Of a stretch of DNA of 64,000 nt, positions 25,823 through 33,494 are shown piece after piece (within the stretch, counting starts at the first letter, position 1; every line of letters begins with the position of its first letter). A program made the position numbers and the translations under genes. The stretch lies in contig NZ_CP170547.1 in assembly GCF_042695135.1 (NCBI RefSeq), forward strand, positions 3,348,001-3,412,000, given 5' to 3'. This DNA comes from Epilithonimonas sp042695135. GTDB lineage: Bacteria; Bacteroidota; Bacteroidia; Flavobacteriales; Weeksellaceae. Under the pieces are notes generated by a model. The model searched no databases and was not told the DNA's origin. It was given only the letters and a program-made list of their open reading frames with translations.

Positions 25823-27166
25823 ATGCGAAAAAAAGAAGCTCATATTTTAATTGTTGATGACGACGAGGATATTTTATTTTCGGCAAGAGTATGGCTCAAG
25901 AAATTCTTCACGGAAGTCAGCTGTCTCAGCCAGCCGAAGAATATTCTGAAGTTTTTAGCGGAACAGCAAGTTGACACTGTTCTATTGGATATGAATTTTC
26001 GGAAAGGCTTTGAGAGCGGACAAGATGGACTCTATTGGATGAACGAAATCAAAACATTGGAACCTCATCTTCCAATTATTCTGATGACAGCTTACGGCGA
26101 AGTAGAATTGGCGGTTGAAGCTTTGAAAAACGGCGCATCAGATTTTATTCTGAAACCCTGGAATAATGAAAAATTATATGCTTCCGTAAACCTCGCTGTT
26201 GATATTTCCCGAAAAAATAAAAAACTGAATCAGTGGGAAAATGTCAGCGTAAAAACCAATCAATACCAATTGGAAACGGCGTCTTTTACAATGCAGGAAG
26301 TGATGGAACAAATCACGAAGGTTGCGCCGACTGATGCTAATATTTTGCTTTTAGGTGAAAACGGAACAGGAAAATATGTTCTCGCAGAACACATCCACGA
26401 ATTATCAGAAAGAAAAAACCAACCATTTGTCCACATCGATTTGGGAAGTCTTTCGGAGAATTTGTTTGAGGCGGAATTATTTGGTTACAAAAAAGGGGCG
26501 TTTACAGATGCGAATCAGGATTATTCCGGAAAGATTGAAAATGCTCAGAACGGAACGGTGTTTTTGGATGAAATCGGGAATCTGCCGCTTCATCTTCAAA
26601 CCAAACTATTGAGTTTAATTCAAAACAGAAAATTGACGAGAATTGGAGAAAACAAGGAACGAGCTTTGGACGTCAGATTTATTTTTGCGACAAACGAAAA
26701 TCTTAAAAAAGCTGTTTCCGAAAATCGTTTCAGGAAAGATTTGTATTACAGAATCAATACAGTCGAACTGCAAATTCCTAGTCTGAGAGAGCGATTGGAA
26801 GACATTCCGACTTTAGCAGATTATTTCCTTGAAAAGTACAAACAGAAATACCATAAATCAGATTTAGCTTTGAATGAATCTTTGACTAATGAGCTCACAA
26901 CCTATTCCTGGCCGGGAAATATCCGTGAACTCGACCATTGCATCGAGCGAAGTGTGATTCTTTCCAATGAGAAAAATTTAAAATTATTAATGCCTCAAGA
27001 TGAAGAATCTGAAAAAACAATTGTGAATCTGAACATCGAAGAAATGGAAGAAATTCTCATCAAAAAGGCATTGAAAAAACACCGCGGAAATATTTCTCTT
27101 GCGGCGGAAGATTTAGGATTATCGAGAGCCGCATTATATAGAAGAATGGAAAAATTTGAATTGTAA
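25823..27166 (+). CDS. Sigma-54-dependent response regulator, NtrC family
   Basis: 447 residues in three domains. A receiver domain (1-125) has the acidic pair DDDED, the phospho-acceptor Asp in TVLLDMNF and the Lys in LKPW. An AAA+ domain (about 150-375) has LLLGENGTGK as Walker A, GTVFLDEIGN as Walker B and the sigma-54 contact loop written GAFTDA instead of GAFTGA. A Fis-type helix-turn-helix ends the protein (HRGNISLAAEDLGLSRAALY). The kinase gene starts directly after its stop codon. Together they most likely control the divergent exporter operon. Confidence 0.93.
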   Translation: MRKKEAHILIVDDDEDILFSARVWLKKFFTEVSCLSQPKNILKFLAEQQVDTVLLDMNFRKGFESGQDGLYWMNEIKTLEPHLPIILMTAYGEVELAVEALKNGASDFILKPWNNEKLYASVNLAVDISRKNKKLNQWENVSVKTNQYQLETASFTMQEVMEQITKVAPTDANILLLGENGTGKYVLAEHIHELSERKNQPFVHIDLGSLSENLFEAELFGYKKGAFTDANQDYSGKIENAQNGTVFLDEIGNLPLHLQTKLLSLIQNRKLTRIGENKERALDVRFIFATNENLKKAVSENRFRKDLYYRINTVELQIPSLRERLEDIPTLADYFLEKYKQKYHKSDLALNESLTNELTTYSWPGNIRELDHCIERSVILSNEKNLKLLMPQDEESEKTIVNLNIEEMEEILIKKALKKHRGNISLAAEDLGLSRAALYRRMEKFEL

Positions 27167-28483
27167 ATGAGCAAACAACAATTTATCTGGCTGTTATTTA
27201 TTCTTCTGGCGATTATCAGCGGAATTTTTGCCTTTGATTTTTATTCTGAGAATAAGTGGATTAATTTCGGTTTGTTTACGATGGTAACCATTGGTTGTAT
27301 CGCTTTAGCGCAGGTTTCGGCATTATCATTTATTCAGAAAAGTGAGAAGATATTGTTGGCAATTCAGAAAAAAGACTTTTCATTGTTTCCAAAAACTGAG
27401 GAAAATAATTTGGTTGATAATGCTGTAAAACTTTATTATCAAAGCAAAGAAGAACATCTGTCTTTGTCATCCTATAAACTTTTGTACGAAGAAATTCTGA
27501 ATCAACTGGAAATCGGATTGATGATTCTTTCCGAAAAAAATAATGAATGGGGAGTTTTCTATGTAAATCCAGTTTTTCTGGAAATATTACAGATTCCAAA
27601 ATATAACTCCTGGGAATTGTATGAATCTAAAGCATCCGAATTTTACAAAATCATCGAGCAAACCAACTATGAAAACTCGCAGGAATTTTTTGATATTTCC
27701 ATTAATGAAAATGTGAAACAGTCGTTTTCTCTCCGAACCAAAAAAGTTCAGAATGTCAAAAATCGCTTCTGCATTATTAGTTTAGAATCTGTTCAGAAAA
27801 TCATCGAGCAAAAGGAAAAATTGGCTTGGAATAATTTGATGAAAGTGATTTCGCACGAACTTCTGAATACATTGACACCTGTCAATAGCTTAATTCAAAA
27901 TCTTGAATACATTGCCAATCAGGAAGTTGTTGAAAAAGAAGACCAAGAGGAAATGAAGGAAAGTCTGATGATTATCAATTCGAAATCCAAACAATTACTG
28001 AATTTTGTGGACGATTATCGCCAAGTTGCAGAACTTCCAAAACCGGTTTTTAAAACCATTTCTTTGACGAATATTGTAGAGTCTGCTCTGAATTTCCTTA
28101 AACCTGAATTTGAAAAAAATCAGATTAAAATCATCAATTCATTGGAAAACCAAGTGATTTTTGCCGACCAGAAAATGATTGAAAGATGTTTGATTAATCT
28201 TTATCTGAACGCAATCTACGCTGTTGCTGACAACTCAGAAAAAATCATTAAAACAGAAATTAAAACCTTCAACAAAAGAATTCTACTAAGCGTTGAAGAC
28301 AACGGAATCGGAATCTCAAATGAAATCAAAGACAAGATTTTCCTTCCATTTTTCACAACCAGAATCAGCGGTTCGGGAATTGGCTTGACATTGAGCAAAA
28401 GTATTATCGAAGCGCATAAAGGTTATCTTAATTATAAACCTTTGGAAAAAGGAAGCCGATTTGAAATTTGGTTTGTAGAGTAA
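27167..28483 (+). CDS. Sensor histidine kinase, partner of the NtrC-type regulator
   Basis: 438 residues. Two N-terminal membrane helices (about 5-25 and 33-55) with almost no periplasmic loop are followed by a PAS-like segment (about 95-210). The dimerisation box is VISHELLNTLTPVNSLIQ with the phospho-accepting His. The ATPase domain has LINLYLNAIYAV (N box), VEDNGIGIS (G1) and SGSGIGLTLSKSII (G2). The tiny external loop suggests it senses something in the membrane or cytoplasm. The gene begins at the base after the regulator stop codon, so the two are translationally coupled. Confidence 0.92.
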   Translation: MSKQQFIWLLFILLAIISGIFAFDFYSENKWINFGLFTMVTIGCIALAQVSALSFIQKSEKILLAIQKKDFSLFPKTEENNLVDNAVKLYYQSKEEHLSLSSYKLLYEEILNQLEIGLMILSEKNNEWGVFYVNPVFLEILQIPKYNSWELYESKASEFYKIIEQTNYENSQEFFDISINENVKQSFSLRTKKVQNVKNRFCIISLESVQKIIEQKEKLAWNNLMKVISHELLNTLTPVNSLIQNLEYIANQEVVEKEDQEEMKESLMIINSKSKQLLNFVDDYRQVAELPKPVFKTISLTNIVESALNFLKPEFEKNQIKIINSLENQVIFADQKMIERCLINLYLNAIYAVADNSEKIIKTEIKTFNKRILLSVEDNGIGISNEIKDKIFLPFFTTRISGSGIGLTLSKSIIEAHKGYLNYKPLEKGSRFEIWFVE

Positions 28484-28489
28484 AAAAAA

Positions 28490-28625
28490 TTTAACGCAAA
28501 GGCACAAAAAATTATTAGATTCGAAGTTTATAAGGCACAAAGTTTTTATCTTCGATAAAGTTGAATTGCAAACTTTGTGGCTTTTATAAAGTATTAAAAT
28601 AAAAAACTTACGCCTTTGCGTTAAA
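28490..28625. repeat. CAAAG-family element with nested inverted repeats
   Basis: TTTAACGCAAAGGC (28490-28503) and its exact complement (28612-28625) bracket the element. Inside them, GGCACAAAGTTT (28533-28544) faces AAACTTTGTGGC (28570-28581). The outer arm ends 4 nt before the ATG of the next gene. Confidence 0.7.
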
Positions 28626-28629
28626 AAAT

Positions 28630-29467
28630 ATGAAAATCAAAAACAACGCCGGCGAAATTGTAGAATTTGAAATTGAGAAATTAGAAAACTCACTTCGGAA
28701 TTCTGGAGCGGAAGAGAATTCCATCAAAAAAGTCATCGATAATATTTTACCAAATTGCGTGGAAGGCGTCACAACACGAGAAATCTACAAACTGGCTTTT
28801 GATGAGTTGAAGAAAATCTCAAACTCCGTCGCAGCAAGATACAGCCTGAAAAAAGCGTTGTTGGAATTGGGACCTGCAGGATTTTATTTCGAACAATGGA
28901 TAGCAAGGGTTTTCCAAAACATCGGCTACAAAACCGAAACCGGACAATTGATAAAAGGACATTCGGTAACGCACGAAGCGGATGTTATCGCCAAAAAAAC
29001 GAGAAAACGTATTGGGTCGAATGCAAATTCCGAAATGCGGAAGACACGAAAATCTCTGTCACAACGCCAATGTACGTTCTATCGAGAATCAAAGATATTT
29101 CCGGAATCAATTATAATTTGTTCGGAACTCAAACGGAATTTACGGATGGTTGGTTGATTACAAATACGTATTTCACTAAAGATTCTGTGGCTTTTGGAGA
29201 ATATTACGGACTCAGATTGTTGTCTTGGGATTATCCAAAAGATAAAAACATCAAAAGCCTGGTTGACCAAAATGCGCTTTATCCAATCACTTGCCTCACC
29301 ACTTTGGACGGAAAACAAAAGCAAAAATTGCTGGAGAAAAATGTGTTTTAGTCAAAGAATTATTCAACAATCAGAATTTATTAGACGTTCTAGAACTTAA
29401 TCAAGAAAGAAAATCAGAGATTTTGAAAGAAGCAAAAGAACTTTTGGTCATCAAAATTTCAGAATAA
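28630..29467 (+). pseudogene. ATP-cone plus restriction-endonuclease-like protein, broken by two frameshifts
   Basis: Frame 1 (28630 to about 28995) encodes an ATP-cone domain and then the start of a nuclease-like domain with the acidic residue in HEADVIAKK. The matching continuation with WVECKF (an ExK-type catalytic motif) is in another frame up to 29351, and the last part (VLVKELFNNQNLLDVLEL to KISE, stop 29465-29467) is in the third frame. Both shifts fall in runs of A (seven at 28993-28999 and five at 29337-29341), and one extra A at each would restore a protein of about 279 residues. It is either a decayed gene or a pair of homopolymer read errors. Function unknown. Confidence 0.8.
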
Positions 29468-29468
29468 A

Positions 29469-29500
29469 AAACCGCCTTGCTAAAATAACAAGGCGGTTTA
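29469..29500. terminator. Bidirectional terminator
   Basis: AAACCGCCTTG (29469-29479) pairs perfectly with CAAGGCGGTTT (29489-29499) around a 9-nt loop. It serves the pseudogene and the convergent DUF4136 gene. Confidence 0.85.
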
Positions 29501-29542
29501 ATTTGTCTATAATCTATCAGTCTATCACTGAAAGTCTAAAAA

Positions 29543-30079
29543 TTATTTCCCTTTCTGTGGCGGATAATTTTTCATTATTTCAGCTACGATTTCCGGGATT
29601 TGTCTTTGTTTAGACTTCGGCGAATCTACGGAAAGTCCGCTTCCAACTCCTTGCCAGACCAATTTCTGGGTTTTCGCATCCACGATATCAACTACGATTG
29701 TTCCGCTGTTATAATTGTTCGTCCAGGTATTTCCCATTCCGAAACCACCGCCCCAGCCCCAAGGTCTTCCCCAGCCGAAACCGCCGCCGTAAGAAGTCGT
29801 CACGTCCTGAACTTTCTTGTGCGAAGCTTTCACATTAATAATCAAATCAGGATTATGCGCCGATGTCAAAGTTTTGGCTTGGAGTTGTTTTGATAACTCG
29901 TTCAAGACTCTGTCTTTGTCGATATCGTTCAGTTTCAAATCGTCTGTTCTCAGCAAATAGGTTTTGTAATTGGCAAAATTTGCTGTCGCTGCATAGTCAG
30001 ATTTGACATGGAAAGGGCTGCAAGAAGTCATTCCCAGCGAAACTGCTGCCAGTAATATGAAGAAATATTTTGTACTCAT
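29543..30079 (-). CDS. DUF4136 lipoprotein
   Basis: 178 residues from the ATG at 30079, which gives the leader MSTKYFFILLAAVSLGMTSC with a clear lipobox; the open frame extends 15 codons further upstream without a signal-like start. DUF4136 hallmarks are FANYKTYLL near the start, PDLIINVKASHKK in the middle and a C-terminal RQIPEIVAEIMKNYPP. A Gly/Trp-rich insert (GGGFGWGRPWGWGGGFGMG) is common in these proteins. It is probably an outer-membrane or periplasmic lipoprotein of unknown role. Confidence 0.85.
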   Translation of the reverse strand: MSTKYFFILLAAVSLGMTSCSPFHVKSDYAATANFANYKTYLLRTDDLKLNDIDKDRVLNELSKQLQAKTLTSAHNPDLIINVKASHKKVQDVTTSYGGGFGWGRPWGWGGGFGMGNTWTNNYNSGTIVVDIVDAKTQKLVWQGVGSGLSVDSPKSKQRQIPEIVAEIMKNYPPQKGK

Positions 30080-30132
30080 TTTATATAAATTTTTATTTTG
30101 GAATTCGTGAATCTTTGATTTCATTATAGTAA

Positions 30133-30306
30133 TTATTTAGATTTTTTAATAAATGTATCCGTCTTTTTATCGTAACCATACGGGCAATGTCGGCATCCAC
30201 TTTTACAGCAATAACCACGTTTCAGATGGAATTTCTCCGTAAAAACTTTGTAACCTTGCTCGTTGTAGTAGAAGTCTTCATTCTCTTTGATGTCATTTAG
30301 TTTCAT
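30133..30306 (-). CDS. DUF5522 small cysteine-rich protein
   Basis: 57 residues. It reads MKLNDIKENEDFYYNEQGYK, then VFTEKFHLKRGYCCKSGCRH and CPYGYDKKTDTFIKKSK. The Cys pattern CC-x3-C-x2-C is the hallmark of the DUF5522 family, which probably binds a metal. The start codon (30304-30306) and stop (30133-30135) are both clear. It lies 53 bp upstream of the DUF4136 gene in the same direction. Function unknown. Confidence 0.85.
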   Translation of the reverse strand: MKLNDIKENEDFYYNEQGYKVFTEKFHLKRGYCCKSGCRHCPYGYDKKTDTFIKKSK

Positions 30307-30364
30307 AAGTTAAAAAACTGTACCAAAATTTTTATCTTTGATAGATTATTAATGAGAATTATAT

Positions 30365-30437
30365 GGCAGCCTTATCCGCATTCCACTCCCAATTTGTCAC
30401 TCTGAGGCTCTCGAAGAGACCGTTCAAGTCGGGCTGC
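30365..30437 (-). repeat. Modular GCAGCCCG...GGCTGCC element, copy 2 (minus strand)
   Basis: Read on the minus strand it starts GCAGCCCGACTTGAACGG and ends ATTGGGAGTGGAATGCGGAT followed by AAGGCTGCC. The central poly-T/poly-A hairpin of the other copies is replaced by the TGAGGCTCTCGAAG repeat (30396-30418). Confidence 0.75.
30396..30418 (+). repeat. TGAGGCTCTCGAAG repeat nested in the modular element
   Basis: GTCACTCTGAGGCTCTCGAA followed by GAG. It occupies the centre of the modular element on the minus strand. Confidence 0.65.
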
Positions 30438-30519
30438 AGATTTGTCTTCAAACCAAATTTGACCCAATGTAATTTAGAATCACATCTAATTTCTAACATC
30501 TAAACTCTAACTTCTCAGA

Positions 30520-30846
30520 ATGATAATTGTCTGCCAAAGATTACTCAAAAATACTAAAATTTCGGGGATTACATTGTTTCCGTTTATTTTGCTGAGGAAA
30601 AAAGAGTTGAGACGCAACCAGATTCTTATCAACCACGAGAAAATCCATCTCCGCCAGCAATTGGAATTGTTGATAATTCCGTTTTACATCTGGTACCTGT
30701 CAGAATATTACATCAAATATTTGAAATACAGAGATTCACAACTCGCCTACCGTAATATCAGCTTTGAAAAAGAAGCTTACGACAATGAGCAAAATCTAGA
30801 TTATCTTAAAAACAGAAAGTTCTGGCATTTTTTAGCTTACATTTAA
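30520..30846 (+). CDS. Small HExxH membrane-associated protein, conserved hypothetical
   Basis: 108 residues. After a short basic N-terminus and a hydrophobic segment (ISGITLFPFILL) comes INHEKIHLRQQLELL, which contains an HExxH motif as in zinc peptidases. A second hydrophobic stretch (LIIPFYIWYLSEYYIKYL) and a conserved C-terminal block with SFEKEAYDNEQNL follow. The Glu-rich end could supply a third metal ligand. The length is far below that of known peptidases, so function is open. I recall similar short proteins as common in flavobacteria, but not a family name. Confidence 0.7.
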   Translation: MIIVCQRLLKNTKISGITLFPFILLRKKELRRNQILINHEKIHLRQQLELLIIPFYIWYLSEYYIKYLKYRDSQLAYRNISFEKEAYDNEQNLDYLKNRKFWHFLAYI

Positions 30847-30970
30847 ATTATTTTCAAAACAAATAAAATTTAAACCACTAATAATCAACAACTTTAATCT
30901 TATATAAAAATTTATATTTTCTCCAATATTACATTTTCGTCAAAAAAATTTCTTAGAATATAAAATAATC

Positions 30971-30978
30971 TAAATTTG
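30971..30978 (+). promoter_or_regulatory. Candidate -7 box of the potassium transporter gene
   Basis: TAAATTTG matches TAnnTTTG, 29 nt before the ATG at 31008. No clear -33 element was seen. Confidence 0.4.
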
Positions 30979-31007
30979 CAGAATTATTTTTAGAATAATT
31001 CTTTATT

Positions 31008-32987
31008 ATGTCGCAAGATAGCAGCGGTCATTTTGACCTCAAAAAACTTTCCTGGATCGGAGTTTTAGTTTCATTAGGAATCGTTTTCGGAGACATCGGA
31101 ACATCACCGTTGTACGTAATGAAAGCCATCATCAACGCAGGAAAGGCCGGCGGAATCATCTCTGAGGAATATATAGAAGGTGCATTATCTTGCATCATTT
31201 GGACACTGACTCTGCAAACCACCTTAAAATACGTTATCATCGCTCTAAAAGCTGACAATAAAGGAGAAGGCGGTATTCTGTCTCTCTATTCTCTGGTGAA
31301 ACGTTTTAAGAAAAAATGGCTTTACCTCATCGCCATTATCGGAGCAGCAGCTCTTGTTGCCGATAGTATTATTACTCCATCCTTGACCGTAATGTCTGCC
31401 ATAGAAGGTTTGGAACTGGTAACACACAAGCCACCGGTTGTTCCGATTACTTTGGCCATTTTGATCATCATTTTTGTGGTACAGCAATTTGGAACCAGCT
31501 TTATCGGAAAATTCTTCGGACCGGTAATGATACTCTGGTTTTTGGTTTTAGGAATATTTGGGTTGGTACATTTGTTAGAACACCCTTCTATTTTAAGAGC
31601 TTTTAATCCTTATTACGCGGTCAAATTGATATACAACTCTCCTAGTGCCATTGTGATTCTGGGTGCTGTTTTTCTTTGTACAACAGGAGCTGAGGCTTTA
31701 TATTCAGATCTTGGACATTGTGGGATTAAAAATATTCAGGTCAGCTGGATTTTCGTAAAATTGATGCTGATCCTTAATTATCTTGGGCAAGGCGCCTGGT
31801 TATTAAGCAATTATCATGAAGTTTTCCGGGGGAAAAATCCTTTTTTCGGAATTATGCCGGAATGGTTTATAATCCCTGGTGTCGTTCTTGCAACAGCAGC
31901 GGCTATCATTGCCAGCCAGGCCGTAATTACCGGTGCATTCACTATGTTTTCAGAAGCTATGTCGCTTAATTTCTGGCCAAATCAGGAAATCGAATATCCA
32001 TCGGGGATCAAAGGTCAAATGTATATTCCCAAGATCAATTGGGGGATTTTGATCTTGTGTTTTATTGTAGTAATTTACTTCAAAGAGTCCGGAAAAATGG
32101 AAGCTGCCTATGGACTTTCCATTACCGTCACGATGCTGATGACAACGATTCTACTGATCTTCTGGTTCCTGAAATCCCGAACAAACAAAATATGGATTGC
32201 TCTTTTCGCATTGGTTTACATCGTGATCGAAGGTGGTTTTTTCAGTGCCAACATCATCAAATTCTTTGACGGCGGCTGGATGTCAGTCCTTCTTGCCGGA
32301 TTTATCGGGATCTGTATGTATGCCTGGTATAACGGTAGAATTATCAAAACAACTTTCATCAAATTCGTTAAGCTTGAGAAATATATCTCCACGATAAAAG
32401 ATATGAAGCTGGACGAAACAATCCCTAAATACGCAACCAATCTTGCCTTCATCAGCCGTGCCAAAAGAGATGATGAAGTAGAATCCAAGATCATCTATTC
32501 CATCATAAGAGCTCAGCCAAAAAGAGCCGATCATTATTTTATTCTTAATATCGTCAATCAGGAAGATCCGTACAGTTTCAAATATAATGTGGAAGAAATT
32601 CTACCGGGAACGATCTATAAGATCAGCTTCCTGTTAGGTTTCAAAAGGGACAGGAGGATCAACGATTATTTCCAGCAGGTTCTTACAGAATTGATGGAAG
32701 AAGGAACCATCCCGTCCAGAAGTTCACATCCGTCTTTGAGAGCGCATAATATCCCGCCAGATCTTAAATTTGTTATTATTGATAATGTTTACATTAATGA
32801 TTTCTTATTGACAATCCGGGACAAGATCATTCTCAACATCTATAATTTTGTTAAGAAACTGGGGAGTAATGACTTTACGGCTTATGGCGTTGCAAGTCAT
32901 AATGTAATCGTAGAATCCGCCCCATTGCTGGATCAGAAAATAAAGTTCGAGAAAATAGAAAAAGTCGAAACCAGGCATTTCGATTAA
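31008..32987 (+). CDS. kup: KUP/HAK/KT-family potassium uptake permease
   Basis: 659 residues. The family start GVLVSLGIVFGDIGTSPLYV is present, followed by GEGGILSLYSLV, VADSIITPSLTVMSAIEGLE and about twelve membrane helices up to residue 450. A cytoplasmic C-terminal domain of about 200 residues follows, as in Kup. The protein imports potassium, probably with protons. It starts a short plus-strand series with a Fur-type regulator 27 bp behind it, so the regulator may be cotranscribed, although a separate promoter-like box precedes that gene. Confidence 0.93.
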   Translation: MSQDSSGHFDLKKLSWIGVLVSLGIVFGDIGTSPLYVMKAIINAGKAGGIISEEYIEGALSCIIWTLTLQTTLKYVIIALKADNKGEGGILSLYSLVKRFKKKWLYLIAIIGAAALVADSIITPSLTVMSAIEGLELVTHKPPVVPITLAILIIIFVVQQFGTSFIGKFFGPVMILWFLVLGIFGLVHLLEHPSILRAFNPYYAVKLIYNSPSAIVILGAVFLCTTGAEALYSDLGHCGIKNIQVSWIFVKLMLILNYLGQGAWLLSNYHEVFRGKNPFFGIMPEWFIIPGVVLATAAAIIASQAVITGAFTMFSEAMSLNFWPNQEIEYPSGIKGQMYIPKINWGILILCFIVVIYFKESGKMEAAYGLSITVTMLMTTILLIFWFLKSRTNKIWIALFALVYIVIEGGFFSANIIKFFDGGWMSVLLAGFIGICMYAWYNGRIIKTTFIKFVKLEKYISTIKDMKLDETIPKYATNLAFISRAKRDDEVESKIIYSIIRAQPKRADHYFILNIVNQEDPYSFKYNVEEILPGTIYKISFLLGFKRDRRINDYFQQVLTELMEEGTIPSRSSHPSLRAHNIPPDLKFVIIDNVYINDFLLTIRDKIILNIYNFVKKLGSNDFTAYGVASHNVIVESAPLLDQKIKFEKIEKVETRHFD

Positions 32988-33002
32988 TACCAAAAAAATC
33001 GC

Positions 33003-33010
33003 TAATTTTG
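33003..33010 (+). promoter_or_regulatory. Candidate -7 box directly before the Fur-family gene
   Basis: TAATTTTG matches TAnnTTTG and is followed after 4 nt by the ATG at 33015. If used, the mRNA would be leaderless. Confidence 0.35.
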
Positions 33011-33014
33011 TAAG

Positions 33015-33494
33015 ATGGATACGAAACAAAAAGAGTTGAATATCGCAACTATAAAAGACGTTCTGAGACAGTACCTTATGGATAAAGGTTTCCGCAACAC
33101 GCCGGAACGATATACCATCCTGGAGGAGATCTACAATATGGAGCATCATTTCAATGTGGACGATCTTTATCTGCTGATGATGCAGAAAAAATATCACGTC
33201 AGCAAAGCTACGATCTACAATACGATCGAGATTTTTCTGGACGCAGGATTGATCAGAAAGCACCAGTTCGGCGAAAAAACATTGAGTACATCTTCTTATG
33301 AAAAATCTTATTTTGATAAGCAGCACGATCATTTGGTGATCTACAAAGAAGATTCTGATAAAGTTATTGAGGAAATTATAGAATTTTGTGATCCAAGGAT
33401 CCAAGGTATCAAAGAATCAATAGAAAAAGCATTTGGTGTGAGTATTGATACACATTCCTTGTACTTCTACGGACACAAGAAGTCTGAAAATTAA
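33015..33494 (+). CDS. Fur-family transcriptional regulator
   Basis: 159 residues. The winged-helix domain has the family pattern RNTPERYTILEEIYNMEHHFNVDDLY and the recognition segment VSKATIYNTIEIFLDAGLI. The dimerisation half has KQHDHLVIY and EFCDPRIQGI. The two CxxC pairs of the structural zinc site are absent and only one Cys remains, as in many Bacteroidetes homologues. It would repress metal- or stress-related genes; which metal cannot be told. Its TAA overlaps the ATG of the OstA-like gene by one base. Confidence 0.9.
   Translation: MDTKQKELNIATIKDVLRQYLMDKGFRNTPERYTILEEIYNMEHHFNVDDLYLLMMQKKYHVSKATIYNTIEIFLDAGLIRKHQFGEKTLSTSSYEKSYFDKQHDHLVIYKEDSDKVIEEIIEFCDPRIQGIKESIEKAFGVSIDTHSLYFYGHKKSEN

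Noticed and set aside
28993..29341. Programmed -1 frameshifting at two A runs in the ATP-cone gene
   Set aside because: Two successive shifts would be needed and neither run has the classical A-AAA-AAG form or a clear stimulating structure. Decay or homopolymer error is simpler.
32805..33404. 199-codon minus-strand frame across the end of the potassium transporter and the Fur-type gene
   Set aside because: It spans two real genes on the opposite strand and has antisense-type composition.
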